The translations under genes and the position numbers were made by a program. From Pseudomonas sp. HN11 (GTDB lineage Bacteria > Pseudomonadota > Gammaproteobacteria > Pseudomonadales > Pseudomonadaceae), in assembly GCF_021390155.1 (NCBI RefSeq), contig NZ_CP089985.1, forward strand, positions 1,437,001-1,501,000: a stretch of DNA of 64,000 nucleotides, read 5' to 3'. The stretch's first letter is position 1; every line of letters begins with the position of its first letter. Positions 1 through 9,644 of this stretch are shown here, piece by piece. Below the pieces are notes generated by a model, which saw only the letters and a program-made list of their open reading frames with translations, had not been told where the DNA came from and ran no database searches.

Positions 1-943
1 CGGCAAAGATCTGGTTGAAACCCCGGCGGTTGAGCAGGCTGGTCAGGGCATCGTAGTGGGCCACCTGTTGCAGCGAGGCACGTGCTTGATCGAGTTCGCT
101 GAGCAGGGCATTGACCCGGCGCAGGTCACGTTCCTTGTGCTGCAGCTTCTTGTCGGCCAGGGCAGCGCTGATGCTGCTGCCGATCACCAGCAGGGTGATG
201 ACGGCCACCGACAGGCCAAGTTGAATCGGGTTGTTGTCCGCAGACAACGACAGGTCGGCCCCGGTAGGCACGATCAATTGCAGGGCGGCCATACCCGTAA
301 AATGCATGCTCAATATTCCGGCACCCAATACCAGGCTGGCGGCATATTTGAGCAGTTGGTGAAACACGCCCGATCCCGTGCGCAAATAGCTCGACAGCAA
401 CAACGCAGCCAGGCTGGCGCCCATGGCGATGCCCACCGAAGCCAGGAACAGTCCCGAGTCAAAGTACAGCTGAGCCTGTGACCGCATCGCCGACATGCCG
501 ATGTAATGCATCAAGGCGATACCGATGCCCATCCACACCGACGCCAGTAAATACTGGTGGAAACGCAGGTTGGAGTGACTGAGGGTTTGCATGGCGATCA
601 ACGACGCGATCAGCGCGATCAGTAAGGATGCGAACGTCATCAACAGGTCGTAGTGGATGGCGATCGGGGCCTGGAAGGCCAGCATGCTGATGAAGTGGGT
701 GGACCAGATCCCGCCTGCCAGACAACCGGCACCTAGCCATCGCCAGTGGCGCCGCGCGGTAGGGTCTTCGACGTGTCCGACGCGTTCGGCCATGTCCAGC
801 GTGCCAAAACCCGCCGCGCACGCGACCAGATAGGCAAGTAACACCAGGAAGGGGTTATGACTGCAATTGAGTAATAAGTGCCCGCTCTCTGGAAGCGCGG
901 TAAAAAAATGCAGACCCAGCCATTCCATAGCATGTCCCGTCAT
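1..943 (-). CDS. MHYT-domain diguanylate cyclase (C-terminus cut by window edge)
   Basis: Integral membrane signalling protein whose N-terminal 314 residues are visible; the rest lies left of base 1. Three MHYT-type motifs sit in membrane helices (THFISM about residue 82, MHYIGM about 145, MHFTGM about 213), the signature of the seven-helix MHYT sensor proposed to bind copper and sense a gas such as O2 or NO. A charged linker follows, then a GGDEF domain begins (DALTSLLNRRGFN about 298-310). The catalytic GGEEF loop is not visible, so c-di-GMP synthesis is inferred from the family, and an EAL domain may follow. The ATG at 943 is chosen because the frame is open from there to the edge. The ykgJ-like gene lies upstream on the same strand. 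Confidence 0.88.
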   Translation of the reverse strand, partial: MTGHAMEWLGLHFFTALPESGHLLLNCSHNPFLVLLAYLVACAAGFGTLDMAERVGHVEDPTARRHWRWLGAGCLAGGIWSTHFISMLAFQAPIAIHYDLLMTFASLLIALIASLIAMQTLSHSNLRFHQYLLASVWMGIGIALMHYIGMSAMRSQAQLYFDSGLFLASVGIAMGASLAALLLSSYLRTGSGVFHQLLKYAASLVLGAGILSMHFTGMAALQLIVPTGADLSLSADNNPIQLGLSVAVITLLVIGSSISAALADKKLQHKERDLRRVNALLSELDQARASLQQVAHYDALTSLLNRRGFNQIFA

Positions 944-1068
944 AGCGTCACGTCACTGCCTACGGCGATGACCTATGAGGACCAGTGTAGACGCGTAGGA
1001 GAATTCGCCAAGGAGTAATGGCACTTTGATTTTCTACAATTTTGGCATGCCATCCATAGCGTTTGATG

Positions 1069-1443
1069 CTAAGCGCTGATGGGCAGGTCCAATTCGAACG
1101 GTGCTTCCAAAGGCGCGAGGCCAAATGCGGCGCGGGCTGCATCGCAATCGGCGTTGTGCACGCCCTCATACCAGGAGGACTCGAATTCACGGCACACACT
1201 GGAACGCTGATCGTAAATCGTGCAGCGGGTGCCTTGGCCCACTTCTCCTTCAAGGCTGCAGCAGCGCGCGGGTTTCTGGTCGGTGCCGATCATTGCCACG
1301 CGGGTGGGGTTGATCTGCACCACCAAGTCATCGGGCACCGTGCCCCCCGATGAGGCGCACTCACCCCAGAAGAAAGACACACGAAAGTGTGAACAGCAGG
1401 CACCGCAATTCAGACACGGACTGGCTTCGGACATGGGCGTCAT
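1069..1443 (-). CDS. YkgJ-family cysteine-cluster protein
   Basis: Small soluble protein of 124 residues with an N-terminal CxxCxxCC cluster (Cys10, 13, 16, 17) and further cysteines (in WGEC, in the ARCCS segment, in the GTRCTIY segment, SVCREF and NADCDA). This spacing is typical of the UPF0153/YkgJ family, described as a possible Zn/Fe-binding cluster protein of unknown function. It lies 125 bp upstream of the MHYT gene on the same strand and is divergent from the MFS gene at 1686. The first Met is used; a second Met at residue 4 is also possible. The family call is firm and the biochemical role is unknown. Confidence 0.8.
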   Translation of the reverse strand: MTPMSEASPCLNCGACCSHFRVSFFWGECASSGGTVPDDLVVQINPTRVAMIGTDQKPARCCSLEGEVGQGTRCTIYDQRSSVCREFESSWYEGVHNADCDAARAAFGLAPLEAPFELDLPISA

Positions 1444-1665
1444 CGATAAGAAAAGTAGGATTGGAGGTGTTACGGAAGGCTCGCCATTCTATCCGTGCCA
1501 TGGCCGTTGGGAAGGGGGGCATGAACTTATATTTTTGTAGGTGAAGTCCCGTGATAGGGGACGAAATCATGCCCTATCAGCTTTACGAATCATTACAGAC
1601 AACCGGGCCCCGCCTGACTATGTTGCAGGTACCGGGCAGGATGCATCGGGCATCGCAGCTCTCAT

Positions 1666-1673
1666 AACAATAA
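1666..1673 (+). promoter_or_regulatory. Candidate Crc/Hfq CA motif in MFS leader
   Basis: AACAATAA matches the AANAANAA catabolite-activity motif bound by Hfq-Crc. It lies 12 bases before the ATG of the MFS gene, next to the ribosome-binding site, where binding would block translation. It is a short motif, so evidence is by position only. Confidence 0.4.
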
Positions 1674-1685
1674 AGAGACGGACCC

Positions 1686-3032
1686 ATGCAGAACTCGACC
1701 CAAGCGGCGAATGCCTGGCGCATTCTGTTCCTGCTGTTCCTCGCCAACCTGTTCAACTTTTTCGATCGCACGATTCCGGCAATCATCATTGAACCAATCC
1801 GCATGGAGTGGCACCTGAGCGACTTCCAGCTCGGCATCATCGGCACCGCCTTCACTATCGTCTACGCCATTGCCGGCTTGCCCCTCGGGCGCCTGGCCGA
1901 TACCGGCTCGCGCAGCAAACTGATGGGCTGGGGTCTGTTTGCCTGGAGCGGGCTGACGGCGGTCAACGGCATGGTCGGCAGTTTCTGGACGTTTCTGCTG
2001 GTGCGCATGGGCATCGGCATTGGCGAAGCCAGCTATGCGCCCGCTGCCAATTCGCTGATTGGCGACCTGTTCCCGGCGCACCGTCGCGCGCGGGCCATGG
2101 GCATTTTCATGCTGGGCTTGCCGCTGGGGCTGTTGCTGGCGTTCTTTACCATCGGCTGGATGGTCAAGGCGTTCGACAGCTGGCGCGCACCGTTCTTTAT
2201 AGCGGCGGTGCCGGGCATCATCCTGGCGGTGTTCATGTTCTATATCAAGGAACCCAAGCGCGGCGCCGCCGAAACCGTACAAGTCTCCCAAGAACGCGTC
2301 GACCGCCCGATCCGCCGCGTGCTGGCGGTGCCGACCTTCCTGTGGCTGGTGCTGGCCGGGTTGTGCTTCAACTTCGCAACGTACGCTTGCAACTCGTTCC
2401 TGGTACCGATGCTGCAGCGCTACTTCCTGATGCCGTTGCAGGAAGCTGCCGTCGCCACTGGCGTGATTGTCGGCTTGACCGGCCTGGTGGGTCTGACGTT
2501 GGGTGGCTGGGTCGCCGACAAAATCCACCAGCGGGTTGCCAATGGTCGTCTGTTGTTTGCGGCGTTCAGCCTGATCATTTCTACCGTGACCACCGCCTGC
2601 GCATTGCACGCCGGGCGCATCGAGATTGGCGTGTTTGTGGCGCTGTTCAGCGTGGGCTGGTTGTTTGCCTATAACTTCTACACCTGCGTATACACGGCAA
2701 TTCAGGACGTGGTCGAACCGCGCCTGCGGGCCACGGCGATGGCGCTGTTTTTTGCCGGGTTGTATTTGCTGGGTGGCGGGATGGGCCCGATTGTAGTGGG
2801 CGGGCTCTCCGATCATTTTGCCCATTCGGCGATGTATGCGGCGGGGGCGGAACAAATGACCGAAGCTTATAAAGCGGTGGGGTTGCATGACGCTATGTAC
2901 CTGATCCCGGTGGCGCTGTTTTTGACCATGCTGTTTCTGTTCCAGGCGTCGCGAAGTTTTGTGCGCGATGCCAAGAAGATGAAGGAGGGGTTGAGTGGAG
3001 TTGAGGTCCCGGCGGCTGCGGCTACGGCTTGA
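1686..3032 (+). CDS. MFS transporter (spinster-like)
   Basis: A 448-residue inner-membrane carrier with about 12 hydrophobic segments. The N-terminus (ANLFNFFDRTIPAIIIEP), the GRLADTGSRSK loop between helices 2 and 3, and GIGEASYAPAANSLI in helix 4 are typical of the spinster-like/sugar-phosphate branch of the major facilitator superfamily. The substrate cannot be read from the sequence. The start is supported by a GAGACGGA ribosome-binding site 5-10 bases upstream, with a candidate Crc motif just before it. It stands alone, divergent from the ykgJ-like gene, and is followed by a REP pair and a bidirectional terminator shared with rapA. Confidence 0.85.
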   Translation: MQNSTQAANAWRILFLLFLANLFNFFDRTIPAIIIEPIRMEWHLSDFQLGIIGTAFTIVYAIAGLPLGRLADTGSRSKLMGWGLFAWSGLTAVNGMVGSFWTFLLVRMGIGIGEASYAPAANSLIGDLFPAHRRARAMGIFMLGLPLGLLLAFFTIGWMVKAFDSWRAPFFIAAVPGIILAVFMFYIKEPKRGAAETVQVSQERVDRPIRRVLAVPTFLWLVLAGLCFNFATYACNSFLVPMLQRYFLMPLQEAAVATGVIVGLTGLVGLTLGGWVADKIHQRVANGRLLFAAFSLIISTVTTACALHAGRIEIGVFVALFSVGWLFAYNFYTCVYTAIQDVVEPRLRATAMALFFAGLYLLGGGMGPIVVGGLSDHFAHSAMYAAGAEQMTEAYKAVGLHDAMYLIPVALFLTMLFLFQASRSFVRDAKKMKEGLSGVEVPAAAATA

Positions 3033-3045
3033 AACCGAGGTGACC

Positions 3046-3114
3046 GCTTCGCGAGCAAGCCCGCTCCCACAGGGGACCGCATTCCAAATGTGGAAGCGGG
3101 CTTGCTCGCGAAGA
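3046..3114. repeat. REP pair (inverted)
   Basis: Two facing copies of the Pseudomonas REP palindrome: TTCGCGAGCAAGCCCGCTCC and, inverted, GAAGCGGGCTTGCTCGCGAA, separated by about 25 bases. It lies in the 3' region between the MFS gene and the shared terminator. The same GCGAGCAAGC core recurs at 50031 and 56705. Confidence 0.85.
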
Positions 3115-3151
3115 GGCAATGACTGACACCGGTATTCTAAAGTGAATAAAA

Positions 3152-3180
3152 AAGGCCCGTATTGCGCGGGCCTTCTTTTT
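3152..3180. terminator. Bidirectional intrinsic terminator
   Basis: Perfect 8-bp stem AAGGCCCG/CGGGCCTT with a 7-base loop, a T-run on the right and an A-run on the left. It can end transcription of both the MFS gene (+) and rapA (-), which converge here. Confidence 0.85.
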
Positions 3181-3198
3181 AGCGGGCAAGGGTAGTAG

Positions 3199-6045
3199 TC
3201 AACCCGCTACCAGCACTCGAATCGCTTCCAGTCGCAGCGCCGCCTTATCCAGCATCGCAAGGCCTTGTTCGCGCTGGGTACGCAGGGCGACCAACTCACT
3301 GTCACGCACAGTCGGGTTGACCGCTTGCAATGCGGTCAGGCGCGCCAGTTCTTCGTCGGTGTCCGCCGCCAGGCGACGCTTGGCCTCGGCCACGCGCTCG
3401 GCATGTTGCGGGGCGATCTTCTCTTCACCGGCGTTGATCCGTGGCGTCAGCTGGTCGCGCTGGGCCTGGATGAACTTGTTGGCGCTGGCCCGTGGCACGC
3501 TTTCCAACTGATCGTTGAGGGTCACGAATGACACACGGCTCGACAGGTCGTTGCCATTGGCATCCAGCAGGCAGCGCAGGGCAGCCGGGGGCAGGTAACG
3601 GCCCAGTTGCAGTGAGCGCGGCGCGACCACTTCGCTGACGTAGAGCAGTTCCAGCAACACGGTGCCAGGCTTGAGCGCCTTGTTCTTGATCAGCGCCACG
3701 GCGGTGTTGCCCATGGAGCCGGACAGCACCAGATCCATACCGCCTTGCACCATCGGGTGTTCCCAGGTGATGAACTGCATGTCTTCGCGCGACAGTGCCT
3801 GGTTACGGTCGTAGGTGATGGTCACACCTTCGTCGTCGCCCAGGGGAAAGCTGGCGTCGAGCATTTTTTCGCTGGGCTTCAAGATCAGCGCGTTTTCCGA
3901 ATGGTCTTCGCTGTCGATGCCAAACGCGTCGAACAGGGTTTCCATATAGATCGGCAGGGCGAACTGGTCGTCTTGCTCAAGAATCTCTTCCACCAGTGCA
4001 TCGCCATCACCCGCGCCGCCGGAGTTGAGTTCCAGCAAGCGGTCGCGACCGGTGTGCAGCTCTTGTTCCAGGCGCTCTCGCTCGGCACGGGCCTCGTCGA
4101 TCAGGGCTTGCCACTCAGCATCGTCGGCGTTTTCCAGCAGCGGCAGCAGGCGTGGACCGAATTGATGCTGCAAGGCGTTGCCGGTCGGGCAGGTGTTGAG
4201 GAAGGCGTTGAGCGCTTCGTGGTACCACTGGAACAGGCGCTCTTGCGGGCTGGTTTCCAGGTACGGCACGTGCAGTTCGATCACGTGCTTCTGGCCGATC
4301 CGGTCCAGACGGCCGATGCGCTGTTCCAGCAAATCGGGGTGGGACGGCAGGTCGAACAGCACCAGATGGTGGGAGAACTGGAAGTTGCGACCTTCACTGC
4401 CGATCTCGGAACAGATCAGCACCTGGGCGCCAAACTCTTCATCGGCGAAGTAGGCGGCGGCGCGGTCACGTTCGAGGATGTTCATGCCTTCGTGGAACAC
4501 GGTGGCCGGAATGCCGGAGCGCACGCGCAGGGCGTCTTCCAGGTCCATGGCGGTTTCGGCGTGGGCGCAGATTACCAGGACCTTGGTGCGCTTGAGCATT
4601 TTCAGTTGGTCGATCAGCCACTCGACCCGTGGGTCGAAGCGCCACCAGCGGTTCTCTTCTTCGATGTCCGGCTGCGACTGGAAGCTGACTTCCGGGTACA
4701 ACTCGGCGTGTTCGCCCAGCGGCAACTCGAGGTATTCGTCCGGGTTCGGCAGCGGGTAGGCGTGCAGCTTGCGCTCGGGGAAACCTTGCACCGCGGCGCG
4801 GGTGTTGCGGAACAGCACGCGGCCGGTGCCGTGGCGGTCGAGCAGCTCGCGCACCAGGCGTGCGCTGGCCTCGGTGTCGCCATCGTTGACGGCGGTGAGC
4901 AGCGCCTCCCCTTCGTTACCGAGGAAACCCTGGATGGTTTTGTGCGCGGCAGGGGAGAGACGCCCCTTGTCCAACAGTTCCTGCACGGCTTCGGCGACCG
5001 GGCGATAGTTCTCGCTCTCGGCGCGGAAGGCTTGCAGGTCATGGAAACGGTTCGGGTCCAGCAGGCGCAGCCGTGCAAAGTGACTGTCCTGGCCCAGTTG
5101 TTCCGGAGTGGCGGTGAGCAGCAGCACGCCAGGAATCACTTCGGCCAATTGCTCGACCAGTGCGTACTCCGGGCTGGCTTTTTCTTCGTGCCAGACCAAG
5201 TGGTGAGCTTCATCGACGACCAACAGGTCCCAGCCAGCGGCGAACAGCGCGTCCTGGGCCTTCTCGTCGTCCACCAGCCATTCCAGCGCAACCAGCGCAA
5301 GCTGGGTGTCTTCGAACGGGTTGGTGGCATCGCTTTCGATAAAGCGTTCTTCGTCGAACAGCGCAACCTGTAGGTTGAAACGGCGGCGCATTTCCACCAG
5401 CCATTGGTGCTGCAGGTTTTCCGGGACCAGGATCAACACGCGGTTGGCGCGGCCCGACAGCAGTTGACGATGGATCACCAGGCCAGCTTCGATGGTCTTG
5501 CCCAGGCCCACTTCGTCGGCCAGCAATACCCGTGGCGCGATGCGGTCGGCGACTTCACGAGCGATGTGCAATTGGTGAGCAATAGGTTGCGCCCGCACGC
5601 CACCCAGGCCCCACAGCGAGGACTGCAATTGGCGGCTGGTGTGTTCCAGGGTGTGGTAGCGCAGCGAGAACCACGCCAGCGGGTCGATCTGCCCGGCGAA
5701 CAGGCGGTCGCTGGCCAGGCGGAACTGGATGAAGTTGGAGAGTTGGGTTTCCGGCAGGGTGACCTGCTCGTTCTGCCCATTGAGGCCGTGGTACACCAGC
5801 AGGCCGTCGACGTCGTCGACTTCCTGTACGGTCATTTTCCAGCCTTCGAAATGGGTGATGCTGTCACCCGGCGAAAACCTCACGCGAGTAAGGGGCGCAT
5901 TCCGTAGCGCATACTGGCGAGTGTCGCCAGTGGCCGGATAGAGCACGGTCAACAAGCGGCCGTCCTGTGCCAGAACGGTGCCTAACCCCAGCTCTGCTTC
6001 GCTGTCACTAATCCAGCGTTGCCCCGGTTGATACTGCTGCGCCAT
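3199..6045 (-). CDS. rapA: RNA polymerase-associated protein RapA (Swi2/Snf2 ATPase)
   Basis: A 948-residue SF2 ATPase that binds RNA polymerase and recycles it from stalled post-termination complexes. Visible motifs: N-terminal Tudor-like region, Walker A DEVGLGKT (177-184), DEAH box (278-281), motif III LLLTATP, and C-terminal helicase motif [13 protein letters not shown]. Length matches the family (E. coli RapA is 968). The start follows directly from the conserved [17 protein letters not shown]-terminus. It is monocistronic, divergent from the small gene at 6265, and ends at the bidirectional terminator. Confidence 0.97.
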   Translation of the reverse strand: MAQQYQPGQRWISDSEAELGLGTVLAQDGRLLTVLYPATGDTRQYALRNAPLTRVRFSPGDSITHFEGWKMTVQEVDDVDGLLVYHGLNGQNEQVTLPETQLSNFIQFRLASDRLFAGQIDPLAWFSLRYHTLEHTSRQLQSSLWGLGGVRAQPIAHQLHIAREVADRIAPRVLLADEVGLGKTIEAGLVIHRQLLSGRANRVLILVPENLQHQWLVEMRRRFNLQVALFDEERFIESDATNPFEDTQLALVALEWLVDDEKAQDALFAAGWDLLVVDEAHHLVWHEEKASPEYALVEQLAEVIPGVLLLTATPEQLGQDSHFARLRLLDPNRFHDLQAFRAESENYRPVAEAVQELLDKGRLSPAAHKTIQGFLGNEGEALLTAVNDGDTEASARLVRELLDRHGTGRVLFRNTRAAVQGFPERKLHAYPLPNPDEYLELPLGEHAELYPEVSFQSQPDIEEENRWWRFDPRVEWLIDQLKMLKRTKVLVICAHAETAMDLEDALRVRSGIPATVFHEGMNILERDRAAAYFADEEFGAQVLICSEIGSEGRNFQFSHHLVLFDLPSHPDLLEQRIGRLDRIGQKHVIELHVPYLETSPQERLFQWYHEALNAFLNTCPTGNALQHQFGPRLLPLLENADDAEWQALIDEARAERERLEQELHTGRDRLLELNSGGAGDGDALVEEILEQDDQFALPIYMETLFDAFGIDSEDHSENALILKPSEKMLDASFPLGDDEGVTITYDRNQALSREDMQFITWEHPMVQGGMDLVLSGSMGNTAVALIKNKALKPGTVLLELLYVSEVVAPRSLQLGRYLPPAALRCLLDANGNDLSSRVSFVTLNDQLESVPRASANKFIQAQRDQLTPRINAGEEKIAPQHAERVAEAKRRLAADTDEELARLTALQAVNPTVRDSELVALRTQREQGLAMLDKAALRLEAIRVLVAG

Positions 6046-6264
6046 GCTGCCTGACTCCCGCCGTGAAAAAGCCGACTATCTTAACGGAACAAGCCCCTAC
6101 GCCCAAGGACTCTGAGAAAAACTACGCCCTTGGTGCAGCGTATCGGAAGCCGAATCGACGGGTGGCGGGCACTTGGGAGTGTGGACTGGGTCACAGGTTG
6201 GCGAGCCTGCGCTCAAGTCGCCCTGCGACCCGCCGACAGCCTGTTGATCAGGAGAATAATCACT

Positions 6265-6606
6265 ATGCTGCCACCCATGCTGCCCGTCAGCGTTGTACCG
6301 GTGACGTCACAACTCGATCCGGTGCGACAGAAGCCGGATATCCCGCCCGTGGTGCCCGTTCAACCAGGCTCCAACGAGAGCACCATCGACCTGAAAAAAG
6401 GCGACGCCGAGACGTCGACTTTTTTGCTGCGCGAAGAACAACGCCGCCAGCAGGAACAACAAAAACGCCGGCGCGAGGCCGATGAAGACCCGGAACAGCA
6501 CCTGGCCATTCCGGGGGATGAACTCAACGCAGACAACACCGTGCCGGTAATTGCACTGATCGAAGACGCGCCGCGCCAGGGCCTGTGGGTGGACGTCGAG
6601 GTCTAG
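6265..6606 (+). CDS. Conserved hypothetical charged protein
   Basis: Predicted 113-residue soluble protein that I recognise only as a hypothetical protein of pseudomonads. The N-terminal third is rich in Pro and Val; the middle is a charged stretch (LLREEQRRQQEQQKRRREAD) likely to form a helix; the tail is acidic. The frame is open farther upstream, but an AGGAG ten bases before the ATG at 6265 fixes the start. It is divergent from rapA and its last 4 bases overlap the stop of the convergent PLP-enzyme gene. No enzymatic motif is visible. Confidence 0.7.
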   Translation: MLPPMLPVSVVPVTSQLDPVRQKPDIPPVVPVQPGSNESTIDLKKGDAETSTFLLREEQRRQQEQQKRRREADEDPEQHLAIPGDELNADNTVPVIALIEDAPRQGLWVDVEV

Positions 6607-7784
6607 TCGCGCAACTCGCGCAGGGCGGCCATCAGCAACTCGATATCGTGCTCGGTGTTGAGCGGGCTGACCGAGATCCGCGCCACGCTTTCCAGGCCCC
6701 GCGCCTGCATATCCAGCGGTGTGTAGGCCACGCCATTGGCGCCGATATTGATGCGCTTCAAGCCCAGGCGCCGCTTCAGTTCGAATGCATCCCAGCCCGC
6801 CAGGTTGAAGGCGATCAAGCCTGATTGATGGGTGCCCAGGTCATGCAGAGTAATGCCCGTCATCCCACGCAACGCATCGCGGATTCGCTCGGCGGTTTGC
6901 GACACCCTTTCCCAGACGCGCTCGATGCCCAGGCGATTGATCTCCTGCAATGCGTTGCCCAAGCCTGCCAGCAAAGCGAAAGAGGCCTCGCTGGTTTCAA
7001 AGCGCCGGGCGTCATTGCGCAGGTCAAAACCCTTGGCAGTCCATGGTGCTGAAAACACGTCACGCTGAGCCGGGTTCAAGCGTTCAAGAAAATCCGGTCG
7101 CACATACAACAGCGCAGTGCCACGAGGGCCACGCAGGTGTTTGCGTCCGGCCGACTTGAGCACGTCGCACTGCAACGCTTGCACATCCACCGGCACCTGG
7201 CCGACGGCTTGGCCAGCATCGATGAAGTAGGGGATGGCATGCCGCCTCGCCACTTCACCGATGGCCTGGGCGGGGTTGATCAGGCCGCCATTGGCCGGGA
7301 GCCAGGTGAGGTCGATCAACCGGACGTGTGTATCGATCATCGACTCCAGTGCCACCGGGCAGGCTGCGCCGGTGTCATCGCAGGGAATGATTTCCACCCG
7401 TGCGCCCGCTTTGACTGCCAACTCCATGCTCGCCAGGTTGCCGCCCCATTCGTGGCGGCCCACCAGAATGCGATCGCCCGGCTGCCAAGGCGCCAAGGCT
7501 TGGAACGCCAGGCTCCAGGCGGTCGAGCCGCTGCTGGCAAAGGCAATCGAAGCGGCAGGGGCATTAAGCAGTTGCGCGGCGGCGCGGCGGGCTTTTTCCA
7601 CCAGCACGGCGCCATGTTCACCGGCTTCCATCGGGCCGTCGCGAGCCTCGCGTTGCAGTTGTTCGATAATGGCGTCGAGCGTCGCCTGGCTGGGCAAGGA
7701 AGCGCCGGCAGGGTTGAAATGCACGATGCCGGATTGGCAGCCTGGCGTGTCATCCCGCAGGTGCTGGATTTCGAGCGGGCTCAC
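6603..7784 (-). CDS. Class V aminotransferase-fold PLP enzyme
   Basis: A 393-residue fold-type I PLP enzyme of the cysteine desulfurase/isopenicillin N epimerase group. The cofactor lysine is Lys215 in SAGRKHLRGPRG, the standard class V setting; FNPAGASLPS near the N-terminus and the IDAGQAVGQVPVDV segment with the PLP-binding Asp support the family. No catalytic Cys loop typical of NifS/IscS is evident, so an epimerase, lyase or racemase-like activity is more likely than sulfur transfer; the substrate is unknown. Its ATG overlaps the ridA stop by 4 bases (ATGA), so the two are translationally coupled. This suits RidA, which removes reactive enamines made by PLP enzymes. Confidence 0.82.
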   Translation of the reverse strand: MSPLEIQHLRDDTPGCQSGIVHFNPAGASLPSQATLDAIIEQLQREARDGPMEAGEHGAVLVEKARRAAAQLLNAPAASIAFASSGSTAWSLAFQALAPWQPGDRILVGRHEWGGNLASMELAVKAGARVEIIPCDDTGAACPVALESMIDTHVRLIDLTWLPANGGLINPAQAIGEVARRHAIPYFIDAGQAVGQVPVDVQALQCDVLKSAGRKHLRGPRGTALLYVRPDFLERLNPAQRDVFSAPWTAKGFDLRNDARRFETSEASFALLAGLGNALQEINRLGIERVWERVSQTAERIRDALRGMTGITLHDLGTHQSGLIAFNLAGWDAFELKRRLGLKRINIGANGVAYTPLDMQARGLESVARISVSPLNTEHDIELLMAALRELRD

Positions 7785-8251
7785 GGGCGCAACTCGAAAA
7801 TGGCATCTACCTCCACTGCCACGCCGGCCGGCAGGCTTGAAACACCTACGGCGGTGCGCACATGTCGGCCTTTTTCGCCGAGAGCGTTGACCAGCAGGTT
7901 GGATGCACCATTGGCGACCACGCTTTGTTGTTTGAACTCGCCGCTGCTGGCGATGAACACCCCCAGGCGCACGGTGCGCACCAGGCGTGACAGATCATCA
8001 CCCAAGGCGTTGCTCAATTGTCCCAACAGGCCCAAGGCCGCCAGTTCCGCTGCCTGTGCGCCTTCTTCATCGCTGAGGGTTTCGCCCAAGCGGCCGATGT
8101 ACGCGGGTTTTCCGTCTATCAGGGGAATTTGCCCGGAGACGAACAGGTGGTTCTGGCTGATGACGTGGTTGATGTAGTTGGCAATCGGCTGGCTGGGCGT
8201 GGGCAGTGTGAGGCCCAGGGCTTGCACGCGCTGGCGGAGGGAGTCGCTCAT
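7781..8251 (-). CDS. RidA-family enamine/imine deaminase
   Basis: A 156-residue member of the RidA/YjgF/Rid family, in the YjgH-like branch that carries extra N-terminal sequence before the core. The core has the conserved FVSGQIPL strand and a C-terminal GVSSLPAGVAVEVDAIF segment; the usual RidA Arg-containing R(T/V)AVG substrate loop appears as VRTAVGVSSLP. The longer reading frame starts at 8323, but AGAGG before the ATG at 8251 and homology fix the shorter start. It is coupled to the downstream PLP enzyme and follows a LysR gene on the same strand by 90 bp. Confidence 0.83.
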   Translation of the reverse strand: MSDSLRQRVQALGLTLPTPSQPIANYINHVISQNHLFVSGQIPLIDGKPAYIGRLGETLSDEEGAQAAELAALGLLGQLSNALGDDLSRLVRTVRLGVFIASSGEFKQQSVVANGASNLLVNALGEKGRHVRTAVGVSSLPAGVAVEVDAIFELRP

Positions 8252-8341
8252 GATGAATCCTCTTGAGTTGGGAGGGTTCAGCATGTTGGTTGCATCTATG
8301 GACGACAAACGGATAGATCTCACGCGACGTATCTAAAAAAA

Positions 8342-9208
8342 TCACGCGTCGGAGCAGGCTTCCTTCAACCATCGGCTGAAACACGCAGCCGCTTCAGTGG
8401 CGGGGCCTTCGGGCGCGATGAGCCAATAGCCGATCTCGCTGTGGTAGGGCGGCCAGTCGAACGCTTCCACCAGGCTGCCGTCCTGCAGACGCCGCTCGAT
8501 CATGCGATGGCGGCCCATGGCGATGCCTTGGCCGGCCACTGCGGCTTCGACCACGATGTTGTAGTCGTGCAGCATCACGCGAGGGTGGTGGGTGAGATCG
8601 ACGTGGTAGTGCTCGGACCAGTCGGTCCATTCGAAGGGGCGGTGGGAAGTGGCCATCAGCAACGGGCTATCCTGCAGTGCTTTGAACGTCGGGCTGCACA
8701 CTGGGGAGATGATTTCCGGCATCAGCCGCGTGGCCTGCACATCCGGCCAATCGCCCTTGCCGTAGCGGATCGCCAGGTCAACTTCGGCGCCCGCGACGTC
8801 GGCCAGTTGGATCGCCGGCAACAACTCTACCTGGATATGCGGGTAGCGGTTCAGAAACCCGGCCAGACGCGGCGCCAACCACAGCGTCGCAAAGGACGCC
8901 AGCAAACCGATGCGCAACACGGTGGCGCTCGGCGCAACCCGTTGTGCGCGAGTGGCGGCGGCGATGGCATCGAGGGCAGGGCGGATTTCGTCGTAGTACT
9001 GTTGGCCGTCGGCGGTCAGGTCGATCGCGCGGGTGCGTCGGATGAACAGGGGTTTGCCCAAGTGCTGCTCAAGTTTTTGCACCTGGTGACTCAGGGCACT
9101 CTGGGTCACTGATAACTCGCTGGCGGCTTTGATAAAGCTCAAATGCCGCGCCACGGCTTCGAAGGCACGCAGTGCCAGCAATGGAGGAAGGTCCTTGTGC
9201 AGTGCCAC
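8342..9208 (-). CDS. LysR-family transcriptional regulator (GcvA-like)
   Basis: A 288-residue LTTR. The winged HTH spans about residues 8-66, with SFIKAASELSVTQSALSHQVQKLE as recognition region; the substrate-binding domain begins near residue 95. The N-terminus PPLLALRAFEAVARHLSF is that of the GcvA/AmpR-like branch. Unlike most LTTRs it is not divergent from its neighbours but precedes ridA and the PLP enzyme on the same strand, so it may be the first gene of their transcript. The effector is unknown. A short gap with a divergent promoter region separates it from the small gene at 9340. Confidence 0.87.
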   Translation of the reverse strand: MALHKDLPPLLALRAFEAVARHLSFIKAASELSVTQSALSHQVQKLEQHLGKPLFIRRTRAIDLTADGQQYYDEIRPALDAIAAATRAQRVAPSATVLRIGLLASFATLWLAPRLAGFLNRYPHIQVELLPAIQLADVAGAEVDLAIRYGKGDWPDVQATRLMPEIISPVCSPTFKALQDSPLLMATSHRPFEWTDWSEHYHVDLTHHPRVMLHDYNIVVEAAVAGQGIAMGRHRMIERRLQDGSLVEAFDWPPYHSEIGYWLIAPEGPATEAAACFSRWLKEACSDA

Positions 9209-9339
9209 CTGAATGTATCTCCTAGTCGGGGAAAGTGCCGATTTTGTGCGATGGCCTGCCTTTTGTCGCTCGCGTATTTGCCGTTGAGCGGGGGAGGCCG
9301 CATTATTGGGCCATCCCCTTCCACGACGTAAGCCAAGCC

Positions 9340-9501
9340 ATGAGTGAAGACGATAAGCTGATTGACCTGAATGCCGAACGCGCCAAGCGTGTGCATGACC
9401 TCAATGACAAGCGCCTGAATGAAGTCCGCCAAGCGTTTGAACATGCAATGCCACTCGGCAAAGTTAAGAAAAAACCGAAAAACAAGCCAAAAAAGCGTTG
9501 A
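9340..9501 (+). CDS. Small conserved Lys-rich protein
   Basis: A 53-residue protein (MSEDDKLIDLNAERAKRVHD start) that I recognise as a conserved hypothetical of Pseudomonas. The first 35 residues are a charged helix; the C-terminus is strongly basic (KKKPKNKPKKR), suggesting nucleic-acid or ribosome contact, though that is inference. The reading frame extends upstream to 9235, but the internal ATG matches the conserved start. A short palindrome follows the stop. Function unknown. Confidence 0.7.
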   Translation: MSEDDKLIDLNAERAKRVHDLNDKRLNEVRQAFEHAMPLGKVKKKPKNKPKKR

Positions 9502-9506
9502 AACAA

Positions 9507-9526
9507 CCTGCATCCCTTGATGCAGG
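9507..9526 (+). terminator. Weak hairpin after small gene
   Basis: Perfect 8-bp stem CCTGCATC/GATGCAGG with a CCTT loop, 5 bases after the stop of the small Lys-rich gene. Only a poor T-tract follows, so terminator function is uncertain. Confidence 0.45.
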
Positions 9527-9565
9527 TCAGTTATTGCCCTTCTTTACGCCCCGTCGCGGGCGACA

Positions 9566-9579
9566 TTGATCCCGGTCAA
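9566..9579 (+). promoter_or_regulatory. ANR/FNR box upstream of ccoM
   Basis: TTGATCCCGGTCAA matches the ANR/FNR consensus TTGAT-N4-ATCAA with a single change. A TAACTT -10-like hexamer at 9602-9607 would place the box at about -41.5 from a start near 9614, the class II activator position. This predicts low-oxygen induction of ccoM. Confidence 0.7.
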
Positions 9580-9644
9580 TTTTCCAATCCGCCTTCTCCA
9601 TTAACTTAGCCCTATCGCAACAGGGCAAGCACGGGAGGCCGGTC

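Noticed and set aside
1662..3119. 485-residue frame opposite the MFS gene
   Set aside because: Shadow rich in Arg, His and Gln; the MFS frame has membrane helices and a ribosome-binding site.
3745..5373. 542-residue frame opposite rapA
   Set aside because: Antisense shadow with low-complexity Val/Gln/Gly content; rapA motifs on the minus strand are clear.
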